From contig JACPVY010000471.1 in NCBI GenBank assembly GCA_016197345.1, positions 1-8,130 on the forward strand: a stretch of DNA of 8,130 nucleotides, written 5' to 3'. Below the pieces are notes generated by a model. The model was not told the origin of the DNA, searched no databases, and saw only the letters and a program-made list of their open reading frames with translations. Origin of the DNA: Burkholderiales bacterium. GTDB lineage: Bacteria; Pseudomonadota; Gammaproteobacteria; Burkholderiales; Burkholderiaceae_D. This document shows, in pieces, positions 1 through 5,672 of the stretch. The stretch's first letter is position 1. Every line of letters begins with the position of its first letter. A program made the position numbers and the translations under genes.

Positions 1-226
1 CATCATGAATGCTTTCCGCGGCTTGGGCAATGTGCAAACGGCGACGCTAGCAGCAGTAGCACCTGGCATCGCCGAAGCCTTGATCGCCACCGCAATCGGC
101 TTGTTTGCTGCAATTCCTGCCGTCTTAGCGTACAACCGCTTTAGCCACGACATTGATCGCTTAGCGATACGCTTTGAGACCTTCGTCGAAGAGTTTTCCA
201 ACATCTTGCAGCGCCAATCGCGCTAA
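1..226 (+). CDS. tolQ: TolQ, C-terminal part (5' end outside window)
   Basis: This is the last ~74 residues of TolQ, the inner-membrane proton-channel subunit of the Tol-Pal motor (ExbB/MotA homologue). The reading frame starts at base 2 and the stop is TAA at 224-226. The visible part contains the family-typical run [20 protein letters not shown] followed by [20 protein letters not shown] and AVLAYNRF, which correspond to the end of the second and the whole third transmembrane helix. These helices line the proton path together with TolR. A charged cytoplasmic tail of ~25 residues follows. tolR begins 14 bp downstream, so the two are surely co-transcribed. In the family TolQ works as an oligomer around a TolR dimer and energises TolA. 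The promoter and start lie outside the window. Identification is firm from the TM3 motif and the operon order. Confidence 0.96.
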   Translation, partial: IMNAFRGLGNVQTATLAAVAPGIAEALIATAIGLFAAIPAVLAYNRFSHDIDRLAIRFETFVEEFSNILQRQSR

Positions 227-240
227 GCGGAGCACAGGCT

Positions 241-684
241 ATGGCTTCTTCTTTTTCCAGCAGCTTACGCGGTGGCCGCACCCGTAAGTTCAAGGCCGAA
301 ATCAATGTCGTGCCGTATATCGACGTGATGTTGGTGCTCTTGGTGATTTTCATGGTGGTCGCGCCGCTGCAAAATCCCAACGTGATCAATTTACCGACCG
401 CCGCCAAATCGACACAACCTCCCACCGAATACATCCAAATTTCGATCAAGCCTGATGGCAAAGCCAGCATAGTCCTCAAAAACAAAGCAGGCAATGCCGA
501 TGCGCCTAGCGATGTAGCAGATCGCGCCGCGCTATTGACCGCGCTCAAGGCTATGCACAGCGAAAATGCTGAATTCCCCGTCTTAATCGCGGCGGATAAA
601 GATGTCAAATACGATGAAGTTATCAACGTCATTTCGCAGGCGCGCAAGCTGGGTATTGCACGCGTTGGTTTAGCAACGAAATAA
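241..684 (+). CDS. tolR: TolR, proton-channel and periplasmic subunit of the Tol-Pal motor
   Basis: This 147-residue protein belongs to the ExbD/TolR family (E. coli TolR is about 142). A short cytoplasmic N-terminus is followed by one transmembrane helix at residues ~24-43. Asp28, in the motif PYIDVMLVLLVIFMVVAP, is the conserved proton-carrying acid of the family. The rest (~45-147) is the periplasmic domain, which in the family dimerises and contacts peptidoglycan. The ATG at 241 has a GGAG ribosome site at 229-232 and lies 14 bp after tolQ, and no better start is seen. tolA begins 4 bp after the stop. TolR with TolQ converts proton motive force into movement of TolA. Nothing in the sequence suggests loss of function. 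Confidence 0.97.
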   Translation: MASSFSSSLRGGRTRKFKAEINVVPYIDVMLVLLVIFMVVAPLQNPNVINLPTAAKSTQPPTEYIQISIKPDGKASIVLKNKAGNADAPSDVADRAALLTALKAMHSENAEFPVLIAADKDVKYDEVINVISQARKLGIARVGLATK

Positions 685-688
685 GATC

Positions 689-1558
689 ATGAACGCAGGC
701 AGCCCTACTTACTATATTCCACCCGAACCAGGTCGTTGGGAAGCACCGCTATTAGCAGTGCTGATGCATTGCGCGCTGTTTGCTTTTTTCTATATCAATA
801 TCGATTGGCACAATGAAGTGCCACTGGCCATCGAAGCGGAAGTGTGGGATATCAAAGTGCGTGAGGCAGCGCCAAAGGCCGAGGTCGTGAAGGTCGCACC
901 AACGCCAATTCCTACCCCGCCCCCACCGCCGCCGCCAGAAGTGAAAAAAGTTGAAGAGACTCAGCCTAAAGTGGATATCGCGCTAGAACGCGAAAAAGAG
1001 CGCAAAAAGAAAGAAAAACTCGCCCACGAGAAGCAAGAAAAGCTTGAGGCGGAAAAGAAAAAGCTCGCTGAGCAGAAAAAACTGGAAGACGAAAAAGAGA
1101 AAGAAAAAGAGAGAAAACTCGCTGAGCTAGCCGACAAGAAAAAGCTGCTCGCCGAGAAAAAAGCGAAGGAAGCAAAAGAAGCCGCCGCTGTTGAAAAACA
1201 GCGCGCCGAAGATATGCGTCGCATTATGGGTAACGCCGGTAGCGGCGGCACGGGCACGGCAGCGCGCTCGACCAGCCCACGCGGTGATCCTAGCTATGCC
1301 GCCGCCGTGATTGCGAAGATCAAATCGAATGTCAATTTCGTCGGTGATAGGGACATGCCCGGCAATCCAGAAGCGGAATTTAAAATCACGCTATCGCCTA
1401 GCGGTGAAGTGTGGAATGTGAAGAAAACCAAGAGCAGCGGCATCCCGGCCTATGATTTAGCGGTAGAAAATGCGATCAATAAATCATCGCCACTACCACG
1501 TAAAAAAGATGGCACGGTGGATCGAGAAGTCACAGCTATTTTTAAACTTAAGGATTGA
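689..1558 (+). CDS. tolA: TolA, trans-periplasmic arm of the Tol-Pal system
   Basis: TolA is 289 residues here, shorter than the 421 of E. coli, mainly because of a shorter helical domain. Domain I is a single transmembrane segment at ~20-38 that keeps the conserved His27; the flanking Ser positions of the E. coli SHLS motif appear replaced. A proline-rich stretch follows at ~71-83 (seven consecutive prolines at 77-83). Next is a Lys/Glu/Ala-rich, highly charged helical domain II at ~88-175, then a Gly/Ser linker. Domain III (~200-289) has the TolA C-terminal fold with motifs [14 protein letters not shown] and [12 protein letters not shown], and contacts TolB and Pal in the family. The start ATG lies 4 bp after tolR with only a weak ribosome site, consistent with translational coupling. 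A lipoprotein gene carrying a second copy of domain III begins 4 bp downstream. Confidence 0.96.
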   Translation: MNAGSPTYYIPPEPGRWEAPLLAVLMHCALFAFFYINIDWHNEVPLAIEAEVWDIKVREAAPKAEVVKVAPTPIPTPPPPPPPEVKKVEETQPKVDIALEREKERKKKEKLAHEKQEKLEAEKKKLAEQKKLEDEKEKEKERKLAELADKKKLLAEKKAKEAKEAAAVEKQRAEDMRRIMGNAGSGGTGTAARSTSPRGDPSYAAAVIAKIKSNVNFVGDRDMPGNPEAEFKITLSPSGEVWNVKKTKSSGIPAYDLAVENAINKSSPLPRKKDGTVDREVTAIFKLKD

Positions 1559-1562
1559 TGCG

Positions 1563-1934
1563 ATGGCTCACGTCATTCGCTTAGCTATCGCCACTGGCGC
1601 ACTGCTTGCGCTGCTAGCTGCCTGCAACAAAGCCGAGCCACCAGCGAAAATCAGTACGCCAGACCCAGCCTATGCGCCAGCGCTGATGGCAAAAATCAAG
1701 TCGAATTTGAACTATGCCTATCAACTCGAGACGACTGAAAAAAGCGCGGTGGAAATGAAGATCAGCCAGCGCGAAACAGGCGAAGTATTAGCGGTGACGG
1801 TGCTTAAAAGCAGCGGCAATCCCGCATACGATTTAGCGGTAGAGCGCGCGATTTTGAAGTCCTCGCCTTTACCGCGTAAAAAAGATGGCACGGTGGAAGC
1901 CGAATTCGTTGCCAAATTTACTGTTAAGGAATAG
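1563..1934 (+). CDS. Lipoprotein carrying a TolA C-terminal domain (TolA-III paralogue)
   Basis: This 123-residue protein has a lipoprotein signal peptide with lipobox LLAAC (Cys21), a short linker (~22-33), and a domain at 34-123. That domain aligns without gaps to the last 90 residues of TolA, with 50 identities by hand count. Shared blocks include [14 protein letters not shown] and [13 protein letters not shown]. It has no transmembrane anchor and no Lys-rich helix, so it cannot span the periplasm as TolA does. Asn at +2 after Cys suggests outer-membrane sorting under the E. coli rule. I chose ATG 1563 because AAGGA (1550-1554) sits 8 bp upstream and the lipobox follows directly; the frame is open upstream to an ATG at 1470, which would overlap tolA. 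It lies between tolA and tolB with 4- and 5-bp gaps, so it should be co-expressed with the motor. Function is unknown. It may bind TolB or Pal in place of TolA, or modulate that contact (inference). Confidence 0.88.
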   Translation: MAHVIRLAIATGALLALLAACNKAEPPAKISTPDPAYAPALMAKIKSNLNYAYQLETTEKSAVEMKISQRETGEVLAVTVLKSSGNPAYDLAVERAILKSSPLPRKKDGTVEAEFVAKFTVKE

Positions 1935-1939
1935 ATGAA

Positions 1940-3208
1940 ATGAAAAAGTTCCAGCAAATACTCTTGCTTAGCGTCAGCCTGCTGCCAGCCTTAGCGCAAG
2001 CGCAGTTACGAGTGGAAATCCCTGGTGTTGGCTCGAATCAAATCCCGATTGCGGTCGCTTCTTTTGCTGAAGAGGGACAGTCCCCGCAGCAAATTTCGAC
2101 CATCATCAAAGACGATTTGGCGCGTAGCGGTTTGTTTCGCGTAATCGACGCTCCGCAAGCTATTAGTGATACCGCCAACATCAATTTTAGCGAATGGAAA
2201 GGCAAAGGCGTTGATGCACTAGTAGCCGGTAGCGTACAGAAACTCGCCGACGGCCGTTTTGAAGTGCGCTATAAATTGCTCGATACGATTAAGAGCAATC
2301 AATTATCTAGCCTCAACAATGCTGCGCTACCGACTGCAATGCGACTGACCGGGCATCAAATTGCCGATGATATTTATCAAAAATTGACGGGGGAGAAAGG
2401 CGTGTTTTCGACCCGTATCGCGTATGTTAGCAAACGTGGTCGTGAGTATTTGCTGGAAGTAGCCGACGCCGATGGTCAAGGCAATTTGCCAGCGCTGCGC
2501 TCTAGCGAACCCATCATTTCGCCACGCTGGTCACCGGATGGCACCAAGCTCGCCTACGTTTCCTTTGAATTGCGCAAGCCTGTGGTCTATGTGCAGAATT
2601 TAGTGACACGTCAACGCACCATCGTCGCCAATTACAAAGGCAGTAATTCTGCCCCCGCTTGGTCGCCCGATGGCAGCCGCTTAGCAGTCGCCTTGACGCG
2701 CGACGGCTCGACGCAAATTTATATCGTCAATGCTGACGGTAGCGGCAATGCGCAGCGCATTAGCAATAGCAGCGGCATCGATACCGAGCCACATTTCTCT
2801 AGCGATGGCCAAAGCATTTATTTCACTAGCGATCGGAGCGGTGGGCCACAGATTTATCGCATGAACGCCAGCGGCGGCGAAGCGCAACGCATCACATTTG
2901 GCAGCAACTACAATATTTCGCCACGTCCGTCTCCTGACGGCAAATCACTCGCCTATATTTCGCGCCGCGAAGGTAAATTCCAGTTGTACGTATTGGATTT
3001 AGCTTCGGGGCAGGATATTCATGTCGGTGACACACCGCATGACGAATCACCCAGCTTTGCACCCAATGGCAGATACTTGATTTATGCAACTGAATCTGGT
3101 CGCCGCGGCACACTTGCGGTAGTATCTAGCGATGGTCGGGTGAAACAACGTATGAGCCCAGCGGCAGGCGATATTCGTGAGCCGACGTGGGGCCCATTCA
3201 TGCAATAA
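1940..3208 (+). CDS. tolB: TolB, periplasmic beta-propeller of the Tol-Pal system
   Basis: TolB is 422 residues (E. coli about 430). A Sec signal peptide covers residues 1-21, with cleavage predicted after ALAQA. The N-terminal alpha/beta domain spans ~22-150. It is followed by a beta-propeller built from WD40/PD40-type repeats, visible at ~194 ([15 protein letters not shown]), ~237 ([13 protein letters not shown]), ~282 ([15 protein letters not shown]), ~327 ([15 protein letters not shown]) and ~370 ([14 protein letters not shown]). In the family the propeller binds Pal, and the extreme N-terminus of mature TolB binds TolA domain III, so it relays the state of the motor to the outer membrane. 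AAGGA (1926-1930) lies 9 bp before ATG 1940. The gene is 5 bp after the TolA-III lipoprotein gene and 83 bp before pal. Confidence 0.97.
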   Translation: MKKFQQILLLSVSLLPALAQAQLRVEIPGVGSNQIPIAVASFAEEGQSPQQISTIIKDDLARSGLFRVIDAPQAISDTANINFSEWKGKGVDALVAGSVQKLADGRFEVRYKLLDTIKSNQLSSLNNAALPTAMRLTGHQIADDIYQKLTGEKGVFSTRIAYVSKRGREYLLEVADADGQGNLPALRSSEPIISPRWSPDGTKLAYVSFELRKPVVYVQNLVTRQRTIVANYKGSNSAPAWSPDGSRLAVALTRDGSTQIYIVNADGSGNAQRISNSSGIDTEPHFSSDGQSIYFTSDRSGGPQIYRMNASGGEAQRITFGSNYNISPRPSPDGKSLAYISRREGKFQLYVLDLASGQDIHVGDTPHDESPSFAPNGRYLIYATESGRRGTLAVVSSDGRVKQRMSPAAGDIREPTWGPFMQ

Positions 3209-3217
3209 ATCAAGCAA

Positions 3218-3245
3218 TTGATTACGCAAAACATCGCGCTATATT
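3218..3245 (+). promoter_or_regulatory. Candidate sigma70 promoter for pal-cpoB
   Basis: TTGATT at 3218-3223 and TATATT at 3240-3245 are separated by 16 bp, in the 83-bp gap between tolB and pal. The start of transcription would fall near 3252, about 40 bp before the pal ATG and inside a set of GATC repeats. An internal promoter would allow more Pal than TolB, which suits a structural lipoprotein. The assignment rests on motif match alone. Confidence 0.4.
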
Positions 3246-3270
3246 TGATCTTAAGTGATCTTATTTGATC
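3243..3270 (+). repeat. Three TGATC sites at 10-bp spacing upstream of pal
   Basis: TGATC occurs at 3246-3250, 3256-3260 and 3266-3270, one per helical turn. TGATCTTA is repeated at 3246 and 3256, and TATTTGATC at 3242 and 3262. The block lies just downstream of the candidate pal promoter and 9 bp before the pal ribosome site. It could be a regulator site, a methylation-sensitive cluster, or simple slippage. No function is shown by the sequence. Confidence 0.5.
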
Positions 3271-3291
3271 ATACTCACCAAGGAGAACCAC

Positions 3292-3819
3292 ATGCGTCAA
3301 TACATTAGCCTCGCCGCCCTGATTTCGAGCGCCCTCTTGCTCGCCGCTTGCGGCACCAATGTCCCTCTGACCGAAAAAGCCCCGGTTCAAGAATCGAAGC
3401 CAACGGCCAACAATACCCCAACCAATAATGTGCGCGATGTCGCTGAAGTCAAAGCGGGCACGGTTGATCCATTGGATGATCCGAAAGGCGAACTGGCAAA
3501 ACGTAGCGTCTATTTCGATTTCGATGCTTACGTGGTGAAGGATGAATACAAAGGCTTGGTGCAAGCGCACGCTAACTATCTCAGCTCCAAGAAAACACGC
3601 AAAATCGTCATCCAAGGCAATACCGATGAACGTGGCGGCAGCGAATACAATTTAGCTCTAGGTCAAAAACGTGCCGATGCCGTACGCAAAGCGATGAGCG
3701 CAATGGGTGTGGCGGACAGCCAAATGGAAGCTGTCTCCAACGGTAAAGAAAAGCCAAAAGCCTTGGGTAGCGATGAAGCATCATGGGCAGAAAATCGCCG
3801 CGCTGACATCGTCTATTGA
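3292..3819 (+). CDS. pal: Pal, peptidoglycan-associated outer-membrane lipoprotein
   Basis: Pal is 175 residues with a lipoprotein signal peptide ending in the lipobox LLLAAC (Cys20, Gly at +2, so outer-membrane sorting). A low-complexity linker (~21-60) leads to an OmpA-like peptidoglycan-binding domain at ~68-175. The family signature GNTDERGGSEYNLALGQKRA (Asp112 in TDERG) and the terminal motif ENRRADIVY are both present; the Asp and Arg residues bind diaminopimelate in OmpA-type domains. ATG 3292 is chosen over the upstream in-frame start at 3265 because AAGGAG (3280-3285) sits 6 bp before it and the signal peptide then starts correctly. Pal anchors the outer membrane to peptidoglycan and is released or recruited through TolB. 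The gene follows tolB and precedes cpoB. Confidence 0.97.
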   Translation: MRQYISLAALISSALLLAACGTNVPLTEKAPVQESKPTANNTPTNNVRDVAEVKAGTVDPLDDPKGELAKRSVYFDFDAYVVKDEYKGLVQAHANYLSSKKTRKIVIQGNTDERGGSEYNLALGQKRADAVRKAMSAMGVADSQMEAVSNGKEKPKALGSDEASWAENRRADIVY

Positions 3820-3842
3820 TTGTTAGCACATCGCTGGAAACA

Positions 3843-3885
3843 CCGCATGCCTAGCTGCCTAGTAATCAGTTGGCTAGGCATGCGG
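3843..3885 (+). terminator. Perfect 13-bp hairpin between pal and cpoB (attenuator-like)
   Basis: Bases 3843-3855 and 3873-3885 are exact reverse complements around a 17-base loop. The 3' arm is followed by GCAACAAC and no T-run, so it is not a standard intrinsic terminator. Placed 23 bp after the pal stop and 26 bp before the cpoB start, it may limit read-through, protect the 3' end of the pal message from exonucleases, or be a dispersed palindromic repeat. The structure is certain in sequence; its role is inferred. Confidence 0.55.
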
Positions 3886-3911
3886 CAACAACTTTTGCAG
3901 ATAGTTCAAAC

Positions 3912-4700
3912 ATGAAAATTTCCCCTCTCGCTCAGCTACCTCGCGCGTTACGCCGCGCTGCCCAATCTGCGGCAATCGCCCTCCCCTTGGCACTGTCGCT
4001 AGTCCCTAGCGCGCATGCCGGTCTGTTGGAAGATGATGAAGCGCGCAAAGCGATTTTGGAATTGCGCGGCAAAGTCGATGTAATGCGACGCGAATTAGGC
4101 GCCCAGATTGACACCAAATCCGATAAAAGCGCGAGCGTTGATTTGATCAATCAAAATGAACAACTGCGCCAAGAAATCGCGCGCCTGCGCGGCCAGATTG
4201 AGGTGCTCTCTAACGAATTGGCCAACGCCCAGCGTCGGCAAAAAGATTTTTATGTCGATCTCGATAGCCGTTTGCGTAAGCTAGAGCCGCAAAAAGTGGT
4301 GCTCGATGGCAAAGAAGCAAGTGTCGAACCATCCGAACAAAAAAGTTTTGATAACGCCCAGCAGCTTTTCAAATCCGGCGAATATAAACAAGCCGCCGCG
4401 GCTACCCAAGATTTCATCCGCCGCTATCCCGATTCAGCCTATATCGCTAGCGCGCTTTACACCCTAGGCAATGCTTACTTTGCACAGCGTGATTGCAAGA
4501 GCGCGCTAGTGCACTATCAAAGCATCGTTAAAAACTACTCAGACAGCCCGAAAGCGCCCGACGCAATGCTGAGTATCGCTAGTTGCCACACCGAGCTAAA
4601 GGAAAAAATTCCGGCGAAGAAAACTTTAGAGGCGTTGGTCTCGCAGTATCCTGATAGCGCGGCAGCACAAACAGCGCGTGAACGTCTGATGAAGAAATAA
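3912..4700 (+). CDS. cpoB: CpoB (YbgF), periplasmic TPR coordinator of cell division
   Basis: This 262-residue protein matches the family length (E. coli CpoB 263). The signal peptide covers residues ~1-36 and ends in PSAHA before GLLEDDEARKA. A charged trimerising coiled coil follows at ~40-115 (LRGKVDVMRREL, QLRQEIARLRGQIEVLSNEL). A variable linker leads to three tetratricopeptide repeats from ~146 to the end (FDNAQQLFKSGEYKQAA, ALYTLGNAYFAQRDCKSALV, APDAMLSIASCHTELKEK). In E. coli CpoB links Tol-Pal energy to PBP1B/LpoB activity at the septum. I chose ATG 3912 because it gives a normal signal peptide; the frame stays open upstream to a TTG at 3870 inside the hairpin. No clear ribosome site is visible. 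The stop codon lies inside an inverted repeat at 4692-4736. Confidence 0.95.
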   Translation: MKISPLAQLPRALRRAAQSAAIALPLALSLVPSAHAGLLEDDEARKAILELRGKVDVMRRELGAQIDTKSDKSASVDLINQNEQLRQEIARLRGQIEVLSNELANAQRRQKDFYVDLDSRLRKLEPQKVVLDGKEASVEPSEQKSFDNAQQLFKSGEYKQAAAATQDFIRRYPDSAYIASALYTLGNAYFAQRDCKSALVHYQSIVKNYSDSPKAPDAMLSIASCHTELKEKIPAKKTLEALVSQYPDSAAAQTARERLMKK

Positions 4701-4736
4701 GCGCTTAGCGGGGCATTGGTGCAGTGCTTATTTCTT
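4692..4736 (+). terminator. Inverted repeat across the cpoB stop; probable end of tol-pal operon
   Basis: Bases 4692-4702 (AAGAAATAAGC) and 4726-4736 (GCTTATTTCTT) are exact reverse complements. Inner pairs extend the stem to 14 bp (4692-4705 with 4723-4736) with one G-T pair and a 17-base loop. The 5' arm includes the last coding triplets and TAA of cpoB. The 3' arm is T-rich but no uninterrupted T-run follows, so termination strength is uncertain. Confidence 0.5.
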
Positions 4737-4763
4737 AAGCAAAATCCAAGATTTGAAAAATTC

Positions 4764-4791
4764 TTGCGGATCGGCAAACTTACGCTATAAT
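4764..4791 (+). promoter_or_regulatory. Upstream sigma70-type promoter (P1) before tRNA-Lys
   Basis: TTGCGG at 4764-4769 and a perfect TATAAT at 4786-4791 are separated by 16 bp. Transcription would start near 4798, giving a leader of ~155 bases before the tRNA. There is no convincing gene in that leader, so this is either a second promoter for the tRNA or the promoter of an unannotated small RNA. Confidence 0.5.
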
Positions 4792-4842
4792 GCCGCCTCA
4801 CCGCGAGACATTGCATTCTTTGCTCTGATGTGCGGTGTATGG

Positions 4843-4879
4843 TTTTTATGCAAAAACGCATCAGCGAAAAGCATAAAAA
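4843..4879 (+). repeat. 9-bp inverted repeat in the leader before tRNA-Lys
   Basis: TTTTTATGC at 4843-4851 pairs exactly with GCATAAAAA at 4871-4879 around a 19-base spacer. A nested alternative pairs CTGATG (4825-4830) with CATCAG (4859-4864). No T-run follows. It may fold in the leader RNA from the upstream promoter, but there is no evidence of function. Confidence 0.3.
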
Positions 4880-4910
4880 TCAAAAAAGTAAAGAAATATG
4901 TTTGAAATGC

Positions 4911-4939
4911 TTGACAGATTCAAATTTCAACCATATAAT
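4911..4939 (+). promoter_or_regulatory. Consensus sigma70 promoter of tRNA-Lys (P2)
   Basis: TTGACA at 4911-4916 and TATAAT at 4934-4939 are both perfect matches to consensus with the optimal 17-bp spacing. Transcription is predicted to begin near 4946, only ~7 bases before the mature tRNA 5' end, as expected for a strong stable-RNA promoter. Confidence 0.88.
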
Positions 4940-4952
4940 CTTATCTTTCTTC

Positions 4953-5028
4953 GGGTCGTTAGCTCAGCTGGTAGAGCAGCGGACTTTTAATCCGTTGGTC
5001 GCAGGTTCGAATCCCGCACGGCCTACCA
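4953..5028 (+). tRNA. tRNA-Lys (anticodon TTT)
   Basis: The 76-base gene folds as a cloverleaf. The acceptor is GGGTCGT (4953-4959) with ACGGCCT (5018-5024). The D stem is GCTC/GAGC (4962-4965, 4974-4977). The anticodon stem is GCGGA/TCCGT with loop CTTTTAA and anticodon TTT at 4986-4988. The T arm is GCAGG-TTCGAAT-CCCGC (5001-5017). The discriminator is A at 5025 and CCA is encoded at 5026-5028. The 5' three quarters look like a typical bacterial tRNA-Lys. The 3' part does not pair perfectly: G4953-T5024 and T4956-G5021 are wobble pairs and A5003-C5015 is a mismatch. The gene has a consensus promoter just upstream and an intrinsic terminator just downstream. It is probably functional, but the odd 3' end may mark an integration junction. 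Confidence 0.93.
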
Positions 5029-5047
5029 CGAATACTTGCAGTACAGC

Positions 5048-5090
5048 AAAGGTTTAGTAACTTTTTTAGTTACTAAACCTTTTTGCTTTT
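5048..5090 (+). terminator. Strong intrinsic terminator of tRNA-Lys
   Basis: A perfect 14-bp stem (5048-5061 with 5069-5082) with a 7-base loop is followed by a T-rich tail, TTTTTGCTTTTT including the end of the stem. It starts 20 bases after the tRNA CCA end and closes a single-gene tRNA transcript. Confidence 0.9.
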
Positions 5091-5097
5091 TACAGAC

Positions 5098-5123
5098 AAA
5101 AATTACCCAATTGGGTAATTTTT
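5098..5123. terminator. Perfect 26-bp palindrome, possible bidirectional terminator
   Basis: AAAAATTACCCAA at 5098-5110 is followed at once by its exact reverse complement, TTGGGTAATTTTT. As RNA it gives a short stem with an A-run before and a T-run after on either strand, the layout of a bidirectional terminator. The even dyad symmetry would also suit a dimeric repressor site. No minus-strand gene is seen immediately to the right, so the reverse function is unproven. Confidence 0.5.
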
Positions 5124-5373
5124 ATTCATTCTCGCCTCAGCTATACTCCCAACAATATATGTTACACTTATGCTCAAAAGATGGGAGACATCTGGAGTTC
5201 TTTCATTTTACTTGAGAGGCACTAAGCAGATTGCCAAGCGCAGTGGTTAGGGCAATCGCATCAAATCATCAGCTCATCAATCCAAACGCGGTCGTAATGT
5301 GCTTTTCATGCAAAGCAGCATGAAGGTGTTTTGGGGAGATGCTACGTTTGAGCAAAATATCTTATCGCATTAA
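5124..5373. other. Non-coding stretch without a supported gene
   Basis: I find no credible gene on either strand. Two small inverted repeats are present: GATTGCC/GGCAATC (5229-5235, 5251-5257) and TTCATGC/GCATGAA (5305-5311, 5318-5324). The stretch lies between the tRNA terminators and a transposase remnant and is probably degenerate mobile-element or junction DNA. Confidence 0.5.
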
Positions 5374-5535
5374 TTTCATCGTGATTTTGAATATCGGATT
5401 GAAATTTTCAAGCAGGATAACCGTGCTATCCGCCGACGACAAGCTGCGGCCGACCGAGGAATCATGGGCAAGCTGGCACTGAACATTTTTCGACAATGCT
5501 GCATGGAAGCCCGACTGCCGATTCGATCTGCGTAG
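5374..5535 (+). pseudogene. Decayed transposase fragment, ISAs1/H-repeat-like C-terminus
   Basis: In plus frame 1, after a stop at 5371, the sequence reads FHRDFEYRIEIFKQDNRAIR, then RRQAAADRGIMGKLALNIFR, and then QCCMEARLPIRSA before a TAG stop near 5536. The pattern of an acidic residue plus Asp, an IRR block, a spacer and LALNIFR resembles the C-terminal end of ISAs1/H-repeat transposases as I remember it (FxEDxxxIRxGxA...LAxNxxR). There is no start codon, no catalytic core and no visible terminal inverted repeats, so only a fragment remains. Family assignment rests on remembered motif similarity. Confidence 0.45.
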
Positions 5536-5619
5536 TCTGCAAGGGATCGCCAAAGTTTGGTGTTTTTCTGCCTTGGTCATTGCGATGGAAAATCTGGATG
5601 CCTCGTCGGGACGGTGCAA

Positions 5620-5648
5620 TTGAATTTATTGAAATATGGCTTTATTTA
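5620..5648 (+). promoter_or_regulatory. Weak candidate promoter for the secreted-protein gene
   Basis: TTGAAT at 5620-5625 and TATTTA at 5643-5648 are 17 bp apart, placing a transcript start ~18 bases before ATG 5673. The -35 match is fair and the -10 match is poor in an AT-rich stretch, so this is only a candidate. Confidence 0.25.
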
Positions 5649-5672
5649 TAGCAATGGAAAGTGAAGAAACCA

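Noticed and set aside
141..647. 168-codon minus-strand ORF opposite tolQ/tolR
   Set aside because: It lies wholly antisense to well-identified tol genes and has no recognisable motif.
961..1257. Minus-strand Ser/Phe-rich ORFs opposite tolA
   Set aside because: These are shadows of the Lys/Glu-rich coding sequence and have no family likeness.
1470..1562. Upstream in-frame extension of the TolA-III lipoprotein
   Set aside because: It overlaps the end of tolA, has no ribosome site, and would place 31 residues before the lipoprotein signal peptide.
3082..3615. 177-codon minus-strand ORF opposite tolB-pal
   Set aside because: It is antisense to tolB and pal, crosses the intergenic gap, and has no likeness to known proteins.
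3870..3911. TTG start extending cpoB by 14 residues
   Set aside because: TTG lies inside the hairpin, and the signal peptide begins correctly at ATG 3912.
4830..5057. 75-codon plus-strand ORF containing LAQLVEQRTFNPLVAGSNPARP
   Set aside because: This is the well-known false translation of a tRNA gene; it reads straight through tRNA-Lys.
5362..5619. 85-codon minus-strand ORF
   Set aside because: It is antisense to the transposase-like fragment, has low-complexity composition, and has no ribosome site or family motif.
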